Shown: one piece after another, positions 21,541 through 32,507 of the stretch | Layout of the letters: each line of letters begins with the position of its first letter | Position numbering within the stretch: position 1 is the stretch's first letter | Assembly: GCA_023014365.1 (NCBI GenBank) | Contig: JAEBUN010000013.1 | Coordinates: 186,001 to 250,000, forward strand | Length of the DNA stretch: 64,000 nt | From: Lepiota brunneoincarnata | Taxonomy: Eukaryota > Basidiomycota > Agaricomycetes > Agaricales > Agaricaceae | Reading direction: 5' to 3' | Made by a program: the position numbers and the translations under genes | Notes under the pieces: model-generated | Database searches by the model: none | What the model was told of the DNA's origin: nothing | What the model saw: the letters and a program-made list of their open reading frames with translations, nothing else

Positions 21541-22238
21541 TGTTATGAACAGTCCAGACCGGGAGGAACAAGAACTATTGTTCGACTTTACAAGATGGGT
21601 ACAGGAGACTACAGACCAATTACGGGCACAAGAATACGAAGACGAGGAAGGGGAATATTACACCGCCATGCAGGACCTGGCGAGAGAAGCAGGAATGGAG
21701 ATAACCTTGGAGGATATATTGGAATACCCCAAGGACGAGGAAGATAACCATGGATCAACCGACCCAACCTCCGATACGGATGGAAGCACTAAGAGAATGG
21801 AGAGCGAGAACGGAGAGGATTCCATGGAGATACAATCGGGAGAAGAAGATTATGAGTCAGAGGAAGGCGATGGAACATCGCACAGCAGTAGCAAGAGTAC
21901 TGACTCATTGTAATATAAATAACACTAGGATGCCATCAGCCAGGATGTGCATCATGGTCAGGACTGCGCACGACCAGTAGAACAGCCAAGTAACCTATAA
22001 CGAGTATATAGCACCTCATAGGTATATAAGGCCTGTACAAGTAGAGATTAAAGCCCTAAGCTTTAATCTTGTTAACAGCGGTCGTTTACCTCTCTGCCTT
22101 AACTTGGCGTCTTCCCTCGTTATCTCATTGAGCGCGATCCACTAAGCTCTATAAGGCCAACCGTCTCGGACACCTTGTAGAGTGATTGAAGGCCGTCTCC
22201 AGTTATCCTCGGATACAGAAGGAGCACAGATCATAACA
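21541..22238 (+). repeat. 3' LTR of element 2
   Basis: A 698-bp LTR nearly identical to 13993-14690. Visible differences include G/A in the ILEYPED/ILEYPKD codon, T/C near 21966 and G/A near the end (GCACGGATC versus GCACAGATC). It contains the U3 frame at 21545-21913 and the TATATAA box at 22023-22029. The right flank ATGGA does not match the left flank. Confidence 0.92.
21545..21913 (+). CDS. U3-encoded acidic protein segment in the 3' LTR
   Basis: 122 codons, ATG at base 5 of the LTR, stop TAA followed by TATAAATAACAC. The N-terminal half looks helical (DFTRWVQETTDQL, MQDLAREAGMEITLEDILEY); the C-terminal half is Ser/Asp/Glu-rich. In element 1 the upstream ORF3 frame enters it directly (PYEGDN then VMNS), so it is probably the C-terminal tail of ORF3 and not a separate protein. 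No known domain. Confidence 0.5.
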   Translation: MNSPDREEQELLFDFTRWVQETTDQLRAQEYEDEEGEYYTAMQDLAREAGMEITLEDILEYPKDEEDNHGSTDPTSDTDGSTKRMESENGEDSMEIQSGEEDYESEEGDGTSHSSSKSTDSL

Positions 22239-23390
22239 ATGGAAGTTCTAGCCAACCTTGCTTAGTACTCATCAGCCAGCAGGATGTCGCAGCAGCCCAC
22301 TCAAAAACATAACCCTCTGACCATTTTACAGCTCTGGTGGGGGGTCATATTATGGGATAAGAGCAATGCTGGTGTTAATCACTGGTGATGTGTACCACCA
22401 ACCCTCAATTTTCCCATTGTATGTGACTCGGATCTCCTTTTCCCACTACATCCCAAGCATATATGTAATGTGGGTATTGTGGCTCAGGCTTCAGGAGTGT
22501 GGAAATCCAGGTGGACAAGGGGTTGTACCAAAAATCTAGTATCACCTTGCTTAGTAGGCACATCAATCTCAGGATGACCAAAACAGATTAGGAGCACATG
22601 TAATTCAATCACCCTTCTCCTCCTCAATGTTACAAAGGGTAGCCTTTCCAGTAAATGGGAAAAAATGCGGACCAAGGCTCTTGTGGTCACATATTCATTA
22701 TCAGCTCTATCACTTGGACTAGTGCCCCAGGGGAACCATGCTTCGGCTGCATCAGATATAGATAACTCTCTTTGTCTTCTAATTTGGTGCCATTGCTCCC
22801 ATGTCTTTCTAGAAATCCTTGCAATTGATGCATCTGACAATATATATATATATTCCATCCAGTATGTACCCTACAACACATCCTGATATGTTGAGTTCAG
22901 GCGGTTTAGTCCACAGCCACATCCTCACCTTGACTTGGTAATTATAGTCTACATGGGCCATCTGTTGTTTGCATCCCTGGAAACTCTCCCAGTTTATTCC
23001 CTACTCTAAGGCTCATCTTTCTGAATAGGTTGTGTCGCTGAAAGTCAGATGTCATGTGTCACTCTGCTATGCATGGCATGTGCTTCAGTAGATTCGTCGG
23101 CAGTTAGCTTTCCTCCTCACATGTGCTCTTAAACTCATCACCGCATGAGCGCACACTTATGGTACCAACTTCCCTCAGACTGCAGCCCTATGCAACACCC
23201 TTGACCCCAAACACAACCTCATGCCCATATATCCCCAGTGGGATCTTGCTTGTAAGTCCAGGTTGTCCAGCAGCAAGTTGCTCGATTGACGCCATGCATC
23301 CTTATCACTATGACATCGCATGTCCATCCATTTATACAGTGGAAATACATCCCCAACAGCAGCAGACTGTCACTTTTATCGATCCCACAG
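22239..23390 (+). pseudogene. Mixed relics of unrecognised and family B genes
   Basis: 22390-22510 matches, in inverted orientation, part of the minus-strand relic at 44.89-45.02 kb (shared CATCCCAAGCATAT and CAGGAGTGTGG). 22590-22740 encodes broken hydrophobic stretches (VTYSLSALSLGLVPQG) resembling the family B helix VLVIAYSLSALALGL at 37.5 kb. 22738-23000 is similar to 55.47-55.75 kb, including the conserved ATGCTTCGGCTGCATCAGAT block. No intact gene. A short (TA)n run lies near 22841-22853. Confidence 0.5.
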
Positions 23391-24060
23391 ATGCTTTGGG
23401 TCACCATGCGATCATACACCCCTCCGCACATGGCTCACTGACTCCTCCGCAATTCCCCTTCCCCCCATAAACATCACCCCATACCGTCATTGCTGTAATA
23501 TTATCAGCTGTAGTTGCCTTATGTGCTGGATAGACTTGCCTGTCTCTAATCATGGACTAGCTGCCGCCAAACAAACTGCTGGCATGTTTTCCCTGGGCAC
23601 TCTCGGCCTTTGTTGTGACCATGATTGTTGTTGCCTCACTTTCTGCGGATTTGGCTTTGGGGACTGGATTCGCATCTTCAGGGTTTCACTTGGCCATTCC
23701 TTATGGAGGGCTATCTGTCATGGACCCACATCTGCTTTCAAACTCACAGCCTGGCTATGAGGGTCCTGCCTCCATGGTCGCTTGCAAACAAAACCAATTC
23801 ACGTCTTCAACCAGGGGCAATTGGTGTGTCTATACTCAAGTCAATGCCACTGATTATACAATAACAAGACCATCTTTGGCAATCTCATCAAGCACACTGG
23901 GCCCATGATTGTCTTGGAACAACTGAGTGTAGCAATCACTTGTCAAAGGTCACTATGGTGGCTGGGCAGGTGGACATGGAATTGCTAGAATGGAATGCCA
24001 CATGGCTTTCTGATGGGTAAGTATGTCCGGTATCGTTGGGTATCCTGTAGAGAGGTTCAT
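23390..24060 (+). pseudogene. Family A relic
   Basis: Translated pieces match family A landmarks. PGAIGVSI near 23816-23840 corresponds to PGAIDLDDVSI of the 56.8-kb gene, and LEWNATWLSDG near 23989 corresponds to LTEWNTTWFAGG. Between them indels and stops break the frame. 23390-23660 is duplicated at 26420-26690 with about one change in ten. Confidence 0.55.
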
Positions 24061-25138
24061 CATCGGGGGCTTGGTCGATTGCACCATTCCTCACACTGTT
24101 TATTGTTGTCTTTCAAGAATGGATCCACATCGTTCCAAGAGTCCGCTTTACCATTTCTTATGCCAGGTCATCCATCATGCACCAAAAGTTAAGCCCTCGG
24201 CCATGGGATGCCTTGGATTGTTTGGGAGTTCTGGCAAAAGAATGACTTCTGCCCCATAAGTGTATCCCTTTATGCAGCGGTTTACCCCATATCCCTAGTT
24301 GCCAAAATACTTTTATTTTCTGAACAAGAGCTAAACTAGCCATGTATCCTTGTCAAGCTAGGGTAATCTCTGGGGCAAGCTGGTATCCCTGCTCTGCATC
24401 CCATACACACCACCAATGTGCTAAGCAATCCAAATATCCATCCAGCCATCCCCATCCATGCTTTTCAAATATTAGAACAAATGTTCGCATGGTTATGGCT
24501 CAAGGGCTGAAGCAGAGATAAGGGGTTGAAGGCCATGAATTGGGAAATGTAAATCACCTGCTATTTCTCATGGAACAGAAATACATATAAGTTATAACCA
24601 GAGACTGGCGGTATGCACAACACCTGCGCTGGCTTGGCAAAGGATCCTATTCTTGTCAGCCACAAATCAAGGCAAGATCATGGATTCTCCTGACAACTGC
24701 GTTGCTTTCCTGACCACAAGCCCCAGACATTGTGGGCAACTTGCTCATAAACCAATCATTCATCTGATTGTCTGGTGAGTGGAAACAATTTTCTCAGTAC
24801 ATCAATCCAGGGATGACGGAATGGGATTATATGCAAGCATATACCTTGATGATCACTCCCTTCCTTAATATCAGCATCCAACTTCACAATCAACATGCAT
24901 GGCTGTGGGTTATGGGGATGTCAATGGCATGTGCAGCTCAGGCAATAGCCCGAATTCTTCAGGTCACCTTCAATTGCCAGCCCTGAATTCCCACCACACT
25001 CACATTATTAATAAGGTATCCAACAAAAAGAACAGACCTGGCACATCCACCAGTGAGTGAAGATTCTGCATCATTTTCCTCCCATTATGCTCAAGATGTG
25101 GGAAGGGTTTCCTGGTCAACTCCATACTTGACATTAGT
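24045..25138 (+). repeat. Segmental duplication, copy 1 (partner 30505-31602)
   Basis: About 1.1 kb collinear with 30505-31602; most differences are C/T or G/A. It includes a family B fragment (24610-24985) with the hydrophobic helix MGMSMACAAQAIARILQV, a preceding 5' splice-like site after GTCTG, and the ACACCTGCGCTGGCTTGG landmark. No long ORF survives. Confidence 0.8.
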
Positions 25139-25500
25139 TTATAGTCTCGCTGACATTAGGTACCTCACTGCTTCGCTCCATTCTTTTTACAGCTGAAATT
25201 TACCTGCGGTCCTCCAGAGCGGGGCCCTCCCACAATCCCACATTCGATCAGTCCCAGAGCTCCATAGCCATACCAGGACTCACCCCATACTTTTCACCCT
25301 ATGCCCCCGACCTCGCTGGTCCCATCCCCAGTTTCACTGACCCAAATGGACACCTGGGCACAGACCCCCTCCCTCCCCAACCCCCTACTTGGAATGACGC
25401 AGTCCATGCCCTGAGCCTGCTGCCAACAACCTACCCACAAATGGGGCCAACTTACTATTTCCCCAACACCACCACCAGTCAAGTGTGCACCCAAGCCCTG
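25139..25500 (+). pseudogene. Pro-rich tail relic, probably family B
   Basis: A Pro/Ser-rich broken frame (PPERGPPTIPHSI, PHTFHPMPPTSLVPSP) directly downstream of a family B helix. A similar Pro-rich stretch follows the family B fragment at 62.45-62.76 kb, so it may be the cytoplasmic tail exon of that family. The assignment rests on position and composition only. Confidence 0.35.
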
Positions 25501-26410
25501 TGATTCGATAAGCAGGCAGGTTACTCTTCAATTGTGGGGAGGGCAATTTGAATAGAATCATCATAGCAGGAAATGGGAGGAGGGTACAAATGGACACCAT
25601 GGAGATTCAAGGGTAAATTTGAGCTGGACAACACCACAATGCCACTGGTGATGAGCTAGACATGACCTCCCTCACGCTGAAAAGGAAAATGATGGACTCA
25701 CATTGCTGAGTTATTTTTCTTGCCAGCAGTTCATGCTCCACGTCTCAGTCCCTGTTGCCTCGCTGCTGCTGACACAGTGGCGATGGTGGCCAAGGATCAG
25801 TGTGCTCACCTTGTACACTTGACGTTTTGAAGGCGATTAATTCGAATTTTGGAAATCGTTGGAGGTGGTGGGGTTGGATGGAGAATTACTCAGTAGGGTG
25901 GTCATTTCATGGGGGAAGAAGATTGCAAAGGTTGGGAGAGGAATTCAAGTTTGTCAGCAAGCTTGAAGCTGGGCGAATGGCCTCGTCACTAGCCAGGTGC
26001 TGGTCTAGGCGGTTGTGTCCTAGGACTTGGTTACTGGATTGGGCATGGCGGAAGGGAAAATGGTGACTGGGTTAATTTTTGGCGGTTGGCTGTTCGAGGA
26101 GTTGCATGGGAAGAGGGGGTCCCCCAAATTTTGTGACTGAGGACCACATCACGTAAAATTCTCTGATCTCATTTTGTGGAAGGAGCTGGGGTAATGCTTA
26201 TTGTTGCACTGTATGGGCATGGCGGTGGTTAGACTCACTCAGCTTGGCAAAGGCCCATGGACATTAGTCTAGAAAATGATGCTGAGGGCTAATAGTAGCT
26301 GGTATATTTCCATCACTCTCCGAGTCTTTGTACCACCCTTCCAACTCCTTGCTGGTATTTGACACGAGTGTCCTCCTGGTTTCAAGTCCCAGAGAAAATA
26401 GGATGAGGAG
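25501..26410 (+). repeat. Dispersed repeat R, copy 1
   Basis: Collinear with 35015-35940 (direct); weaker copies are at 45.4-46.1 kb (direct) and 52.6-53.0 kb (inverted). Landmarks are CTCTTCAATTG, GGATGGACTCAC-TTGCTGAGTTATT, GACGTTTTGAAGGCGATTAA and GAGAAAATAGGA. This copy has lost most CpG sites that copy 2 keeps. No gene recognised; short open frames occur on both strands. Confidence 0.75.
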
Positions 26411-26419
26411 GGGTTAGGG

Positions 26420-27180
26420 TAGATGCTTTGGGTCACCACGCCATCAACACCCCTCCTCACATGGCTCACTGACTCCTCCGCAATTCCCCTTCCCCCCATA
26501 AGCATTACTCCATATCGTCATTGCTGCAATATTATCAGCTATAGTTGTCTGATGTGCTGGATAGACTTGCCTGTCTCTAATCATGGACTAGCCGATGCCA
26601 AACGAACCGCTGGCATGTTTTTCCTGGGTCCTCTTGGCCTTTGTTGTGACCATGATCATCGTTGCCTCGCTTTCTGCAGATTGCACCTCCATAAATCCTC
26701 AGTCTATGAAGCTGCAGCCCCAGCGCTATATGCTGGCACAGATATACAAGTCATCGTGCTAGAAAACGGGGACGGAGACATTTGGTCTGGACTCAAGGTG
26801 ATGTGTCATAATCATCGTCAGGGATGGCTATGGAAGAAGGCATGTCTAACTCCCAGAGATAAAGAAGCGATTGGTGGACCAGAATCGATTAGTGATGATT
26901 GGGGGACATGACAATGTATGGCGGGGTCTGTATCTATTCGATTCTTTTCCTTCATATGGTTGGTTGATTCTATCTGAAATGGTAGTGTGGTACCCCAGCT
27001 TTTGCTTGGATCATACACCCACGTCTTTGCCTCCTCAGCCATACCCACTGCATACATGTCAGGAGCATCAAGCTCACTCAAAAGAATGGTAGGGTAATTA
27101 CCCTCATACCACTTTTTCCGTACTTCGCACTAGCTCCTGCCATGTCACATCCTTTCACTACTCAAGCTGAAGCTGAACTT
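26420..27180 (+). pseudogene. Duplicated family A relic and unassigned sequence
   Basis: 26420-26690 repeats 23390-23660 (CTGACTCCTCCGCAATTCC, GGATAGACTTGCCTGTCTC). The rest has no recognisable gene. A frame at 26423-26911 is open for 162 codons but is composed of material that is out of frame in its paralogue, so I do not call it a gene. Confidence 0.4.
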
Positions 27181-30100
27181 GATGGCTGGACCCACTTCCT
27201 CCAGTTGCTTGCGCCCCGCCGCTTTCCCCTTAGCTTATCATTTATGTTGCACCAGTATTTGGCATCAGGAGCGTGTCTTTGTTAAGTTGGTACATATTTG
27301 TCCTGGTCCGTCATTAAGCATGAAGGATGGAGAGAAGAGGTATATCTGGTCAAAACAGAATCTATGTACGCCAACATATCAGATGAGGCTGTATGGACCC
27401 AGATGGAAAATGGCAAGCGGAGAGGTTGCAGAGCCTCTGGCAAGCCAGGAGCCAGATGCTCCACAGAACACCACTGTTGGTTGCCCAAGTCACTCGACTG
27501 GGATCAATCACCTTGGTGGCTAGCATCATAAACTCATCAGGTAGGTGCACTCCGGGCTCTCACTAGAGGTCAAGCAGTCGATCAGGTATCTCGACATCAA
27601 GGTTCTCAGGTCAAATAATGGTTTCTCCTAGGCAACTGCCAAGATGCGGCACTAGGGCTTATTCCGGATGATCACAAAAACACGGATAATGGCAAGCACC
27701 CCACACATGATGGTTAGTAGTTTCAACCCAGATTGACATTCCTTATTCAGCCTCAAATGAGCTTACGATATCCTAACAAGGCCACACTAAACCATTCTGG
27801 GTTGCGATATCTACATCTTTTGGATATATATTGCTGATTAAATTACTTCCTTATTTGGCCTGTATATAAAACTGGGGTGATTGGAAAAATGGCTGTGAGG
27901 AGAACCTGGCTAAAATATATGCTACGTCTCCTGTGTTAGCAGGGGAGGAGACCTTCAGAATCATAGCTGGTGCCCAAGGATCAATCACACTGATTGTTGC
28001 CTGTTGGATGGTGGATCAAGACCCAGTTTCACATCTGGTTTGAAGGGTTTGCAATAACTGCAGGTGCTGGTCTCATGTTTAACATGACTCCAGCCACCAT
28101 GCACTCTGGTACTCGCTATTCTTACCTCGAACCCAACTGTCCTGCGCAGGGCCCAATTCATTCAAAGTGCTCCAAATGCTCTATTACCTCAGAACACACA
28201 ATCCACCGTTGACCCACGCATCGAAAACCAACACAAACGTAAAATCTATGGTCATGCAATGGCATTCATTCTATTCGAGTCTGCCTTCCTCATATTCACA
28301 TATTACTGCCTCTTTCACCCTATTCCCCTCCAATCATACCCCAGCAATGACCTAGAGATGCTATCTTCATTCAACGTCACCCTGACCGAATTCAAAGCTG
28401 GGGTCACAGCCATGTCAGTGGTATGGCATGGCCTTGGCTTGTCTTTTCGTAAAGGAAGTCATTGCGATAGTTTGTAGCAGTGGAGTGTATGGCCCAGTAC
28501 CAGCGACTTCGGTGGGCTCAAGCCTGGAACATCGGACCGAATCTCGACAATTACCAGTGGACTATTGGACAACCTGGTCCATTTCAGTCGGGAGCTCAGC
28601 AACTGGTGGGTTCCTGTGTTGCCTTCATGACGATGCTTATTGTGATGACTATTGGACCTGCTGGGTTTCGGGTATCATCACAATTGACGATCAATGGGCC
28701 CAACTTCCTTCACTGTGGCATAATCCAGCTCTCTTCTGAACTTGACCAGACTAAACTATGTTGCTATTTTTGATCCCCCGGGTAATGTTAGAGATTGTGG
28801 TACGCTTCTTCCAATTTTCCTAAGTCCCAGAACACTGAATCATGCAATTTGGCTTGGATAGGGATTGTTGCGTTGTTTGACCTTAGCAGCTTAGACATCC
28901 CTAGCCATACAAATCCCACATTTTTATTTTTCAACTGGGTCAATACTGATCCATCCCATATACCATACTTTTCTGGGCTTCTGGAGACATTCTATATGAA
29001 CATCAGTACCACTGGTCACAATCAATGGTGCTGTTTTGACTTGCACCCAAACCAGTTCAGTGGTTCCTGCAGAGATTACACTGTCACAGAACTTGCTTAC
29101 AGTGGGGCAGTTGGTTGAGCCCACCGACAAGCCAACCTGGATGGGCAATATTGCACCAGCAGGAGGAAGCGTGCTCACAGATGCTCTTGGGCTCAACTTC
29201 AGCCTAAGCAGTGTAATTTCCAACGACATTATAGAGAACATGTTTCTCAAGCTTCGTCGAACCTTCAATGTCACATATTATGATGATCAATTGGGGTCGG
29301 AACTGGAGCCACTGCCTTTGGGTGAGATCAGCGGGAATATGGAGCTTTATATGCAGTCAGCTGCAAAAGCATATCTCAATGGGATTGCACCCTCGCCGAA
29401 TGGTACAGGCTCAATGGTATCCGCGACAATAGATCAAACAGCACAGATAGTCTTCATAGTTGCAACTCTCATTTCAAGCAAACCATTTCTCATTTCTTTC
29501 GCTGCAGTTGTTGGGTTGACATTGATTCTCCTCACTGCATTATTATGGACCATTCGATGAGTTGAACCCCATCTCTTTAATTTGAGAAGTCTTATACAAG
29601 TATCAGAGTTGAGTTAATGTTATTCATGTAGTATACGGACTCTAACTGTTTGTGCTGAACACCTGTGAATCCCCTCAGAATTGCCCGTAGTCGACTAGGG
29701 CTTTTGTAGATGCTATACATGTACTATACTCAAATCTGACTCAATGGATGTACAGTTACTCAAGCCACTGTATTCATTTACTCAAGATCCAAGTCAAAAC
29801 GAGAAACAGAAACTCACTATATTAATTCAAATGAGATGATAATCAACATCATCGAGGTCAGTTGATCTCAAAATCCCCTGTGCATACCAAAGGGACTGAC
29901 TGTGTGATCTGACAGTGTGAGGTTGCCGTTCTCGCCGGGTGCAGCCTGCCTGTGATTGCTGCGCTAGCATGTTGTAGTCTGCTGCTCAACAATGCCCTGC
30001 CCTCACTGATCACATGTCGGGTACTTAGCGGGGATGGTCACCCAAGATAGGACCCTGGGGTGCTCTACTGGTAGTGGGTCATATGTCACGTGCCCCTTTG
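27181..30100 (+). repeat. Segmental duplication, copy 1 (partner about 39.97-42.6 kb)
   Basis: Collinear with 39.97-42.6 kb over most of its length, including upstream sequence (CCTGGTCCGTCATTxAGCA), a family A gene and the family B C-terminal exon. It lacks about 250 bp of the ectodomain present in copy 2 and has about 220 bp extra after 29620. Confidence 0.85.
28099..29560 (+). pseudogene. Family A pseudogene (28-kb copy)
   Basis: Starts at an ATG in good context (CCACCATGC, 28099) matching the N-terminal sequence of the 40.6-kb paralogue (GTRYSYLxPNC). Membrane helix 1 is recognisable (FILFESAFLIFTYYCLFHP). The frame is shifted near 28430 and an internal stop follows in TGTAGCAG. About 250 bp are deleted near 28715. 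The 3' half is open (29036-29557) with GNIAPAGGS, SAAKAYLNGIAP and the C-terminal helix SKPFLISFAAVVGLTLILL. It ends at a TGA where the paralogue has CGA, a typical CpG transition. Confidence 0.85.
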
Positions 30101-30130
30101 ATTAGCACATGCTTCAATAGATCATCGTCA
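29600..30130 (+). pseudogene. Family B C-terminal exon relic
   Basis: At 29918-29990 the sequence encodes C-E-V-A-V-L-A-G-C-S-L-P-V-I-A, matching CGVAILGCNLPVIVALVHS of the 37.9-kb copy. Related exons lie at 42.47 and 63.17 kb. 29630-29860 is extra sequence with no recognisable content. Confidence 0.5.
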
Positions 30131-30131
30131 G

Positions 30132-30481
30132 TTAACATACCTTCCTCATATCTGCTCTTAAACTTGTCACAAGGTGAGCACAGGTTTTCCAGCCCCTTCT
30201 GATAGTTTTCGACCTTGAGTGTGTCTCTCTCGCTTGTTGACTCCCAAGGGGTATATGGTATCGTTTCTCCACCCCTGGAAATTTCCCATAAAGTACGAAG
30301 GACTCATATTCTTCACATCCGGAGCCACCAACTCGCATAATATATCTGGCATCAGAGACCTGAATTCCGTCAAACTCATTACGCTGGCGGCTTGGATGAG
30401 ACTGCCCACTGGTAACTCGTGCATGCTACATAGATTGCCGACCAGGCCATTCCATCGGAAGGGTCCTGCTACCCACGTCAA
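30132..30481 (-). pseudogene. Minus-strand relic related to 38.5-38.9 kb
   Basis: On the minus strand the frames encode pieces (LYGKFPGVE, then KTCAHLVTSLRA) collinear with FHGKLPEAG and ETCAHATINLRA of the 38517-39187 relic. The other frame has IQAASVMSLTEF matching SQAASVMSSPKF. Not recognised functionally. It lies tail to tail with the family B exon. Confidence 0.45.
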
Positions 30482-30504
30482 CGTTACAATGGCTATCAGA
30501 AACA

Positions 30505-31602
30505 GGATTCGAGAGGTTCATCATCGAAAGCTCGTACGATTGCACAATTCCTCACACGGTTTATTGTTGTCTTTCAAGACTGGATCCACATCATTCCAAG
30601 AGTCCAGCTTTACCGTTTCTTATGCCAGGCCAGTCCGTCATGCACCAACAGCCAAGCCCTCGGCCATGGGATGCCTCGGATTGTTCGGGAGTTCTTGCAA
30701 AAGAATGACTTCTTCTGCCCCATAAGTGTATCCCTTTATGCAGCGGTTTACCCCATATCCCTAGTTGCCAAAATACTTTTATTTTCTGAACGGGAACTAA
30801 ACTAGCCACATATCCTCGTCAAGCTAGGGTAATCTCTGGGGCGAGCTGGTATCCCCGTTCTGCGTCCCATGCACGCCACCAATGTGCTAAGCGATCCAAA
30901 TATCCATCCAGCCATCCCCATCTATGCTTTTCGAATATTAGAACAAATGTTTGCGTGGTTATGGCTCAAGGGCTGAAGCAGAGAAAAGGGGTTGAAGGCC
31001 GTGAATTGGGAAATGTAACTCACCTGCTATTTCTCATGGAACAGAAATACATATAAGTTATAACCAGAGACTGGCGGTATGCACAACACTTGCGCTGGCT
31101 TGGGGGATCCTATTCTTGTCAGCCACAAATCAAGGCAAGATCATGGATTCTCCTGACAAACACATTGCTTTCCTGACCACAAACCCCAGACGTTGTGGGC
31201 AACTTGCTCATAAACCAATCATTCATCTGATTGTCTGGTGAGTGGAAACAATTTTCTTAGTACATCGATCTTGGAATAACAGAACGGGATTAGGCACAAG
31301 CATATATCTTGATGATCAATCCCTTCCTTAATATCGGCGTGCAACTTCACAATTGACATGCACAGCTGTGGGTTATGGGAATGTCAATGGCATGTGCAGC
31401 TCAGGCAATAACCCTAATTCTTCAGGTCACCTTCAATTGCCAGCCCTGGATTCCCACCACACTCACGTTATCAACAAGGTATCCGACAAAGAGGACAAAC
31501 CCGACGCACCCACCAGTGAGTGAAGATTCTGCATCATTTTCCTCCCATTATGCTCAAGATTGGGGAAGGGTTTACTGGTCAACTCTATACTTGACATCAG
31601 TC
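30505..31602 (+). repeat. Segmental duplication, copy 2 (partner 24045-25138)
   Basis: Direct duplicate of about 1.1 kb. It contains a family B fragment at 31080-31450 with GMSMACAAQAITLILQV. Frames are broken. Confidence 0.8.
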
Positions 31603-32340
31603 AAGTAAGCACCAGAGCCCTGTGTGGAACATATGTTCCGAATCCACCATCGGAGAATGTCGAAGGACACAACTCCATTAACTTTCCTAGGGACCTTGGC
31701 TCAACCGCCTCATTAGTCCCTCATCAGGATATCTATGCTTCGGCTGCATCAGGTCTAGATGATTTTCTTTTCATTATTCCCATACAATGCATCTTATAAT
31801 GCATATTCCATTTGGTATGCACCCATGACACATCCAGTGTAGGAAAGAGAATCATCCTCCAAGACAATCATAAGGGCAAGGTGTGATTGATGAAACAACC
31901 ACGGGCTCATCTTCTCGACTTCGTGGGAGTAAGTAAAAGTACAACTCCAGTTGAGTGAGAGACTGTAGGGAAACTTGAGAGAGCGAGAGAGAGATTGACT
32001 GAGTGAGTGCAACTGAGAGAGTGAAACTGAGGGAAGAAACTGCAGGTCCATTATGCTGTAGCCTATCAGAGGTCTTATGGCAGTGGAGACATCCTCATCG
32101 TTAGGAGCTCAGGTATCTGAGTGAAAATGTGCTACTTAAATACCTAAACGAAAATATGATGCAGGGACCAATTCTGCGCGCAGGCAAGTTTCCTCCCTCA
32201 CACCAGTTGTGTCGAGCTCAGGCTGTTGAGAACACAGCGACATCATCGATCTTGACTTGGTAATCACAATCGACAAGGGCCATCATTCAGCTGCATCGGG
32301 GTTTACTTTTCTAAACGAAAGCCTCTCGCCCTTGTTTCCT
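31603..32340. other. Relics and GA-rich low-complexity tract
   Basis: 31735-31754 holds the conserved ATGCTTCGGCTGCATCAGGT block. 31855-31930 on the minus strand encodes EVEKMSPWLFHQS, similar to EKQDKDSPWLFEKC at 39.1 kb. 31970-32040 is a GAGA/GAGT-rich low-complexity run. No intact gene. Confidence 0.45.
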
Positions 32341-32507
32341 ATTGCCCTATGTGTCATACGGCGCTGATTGGGGCCAATCAGCGTATCATGCCGCCAGAAT
32401 GAGTGGATCAGGTAACTCACACATTCATAAGTCACCAACTTCTGAATTGACAATATATATCACAGGTGAAAACCGCATCCTATATAAGAGGAAGTCGACC
32501 TTCCACG

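Larger units (their letters stand above)
13993..22238 (+). mobile_element. Gypsy element 2, young full-length chromovirus
   Basis: Full-length Ty3/gypsy retrotransposon of about 8.25 kb: 5' LTR 13993-14690, leader, gag 15618-16742, pol 16730-20398, ORF3 20338-21453, 3' LTR 21541-22238. The LTRs are equal in length and differ at only a few sites, so insertion is recent. gag and pol are intact, ORF3 has a 1-bp deletion. No target-site duplication of the whole element is visible: the left flank is CCAGG inside element 1 gag, the right flank is ATGGA. The last 89 bp before the 3' LTR do not belong to the element (see the separate entry), so its 3' end has been rearranged. I see no TGG-type primer-binding site next to the 5' LTR; self-priming as in Tf1 relatives is possible but unproven. 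Confidence 0.92.

Noticed and set aside
13988..22243. CCAGG as target-site duplication of element 2
   Set aside because: CCAGG precedes both LTRs, but only because the 89-bp flank was duplicated. The sequence after the 3' LTR is ATGGA, so it is not a true duplication of the element.
26423..26911. 162-codon frame
   Set aside because: Its first part is duplicated at 23390-23660, where the frame is different and broken, so it is a chance open frame in a relic.
31960..32050. CRISPR-like or tandem repeat
   Set aside because: It is only a GA/GAGT-rich low-complexity run without regular spacers. No CRISPR array is present anywhere in the window.
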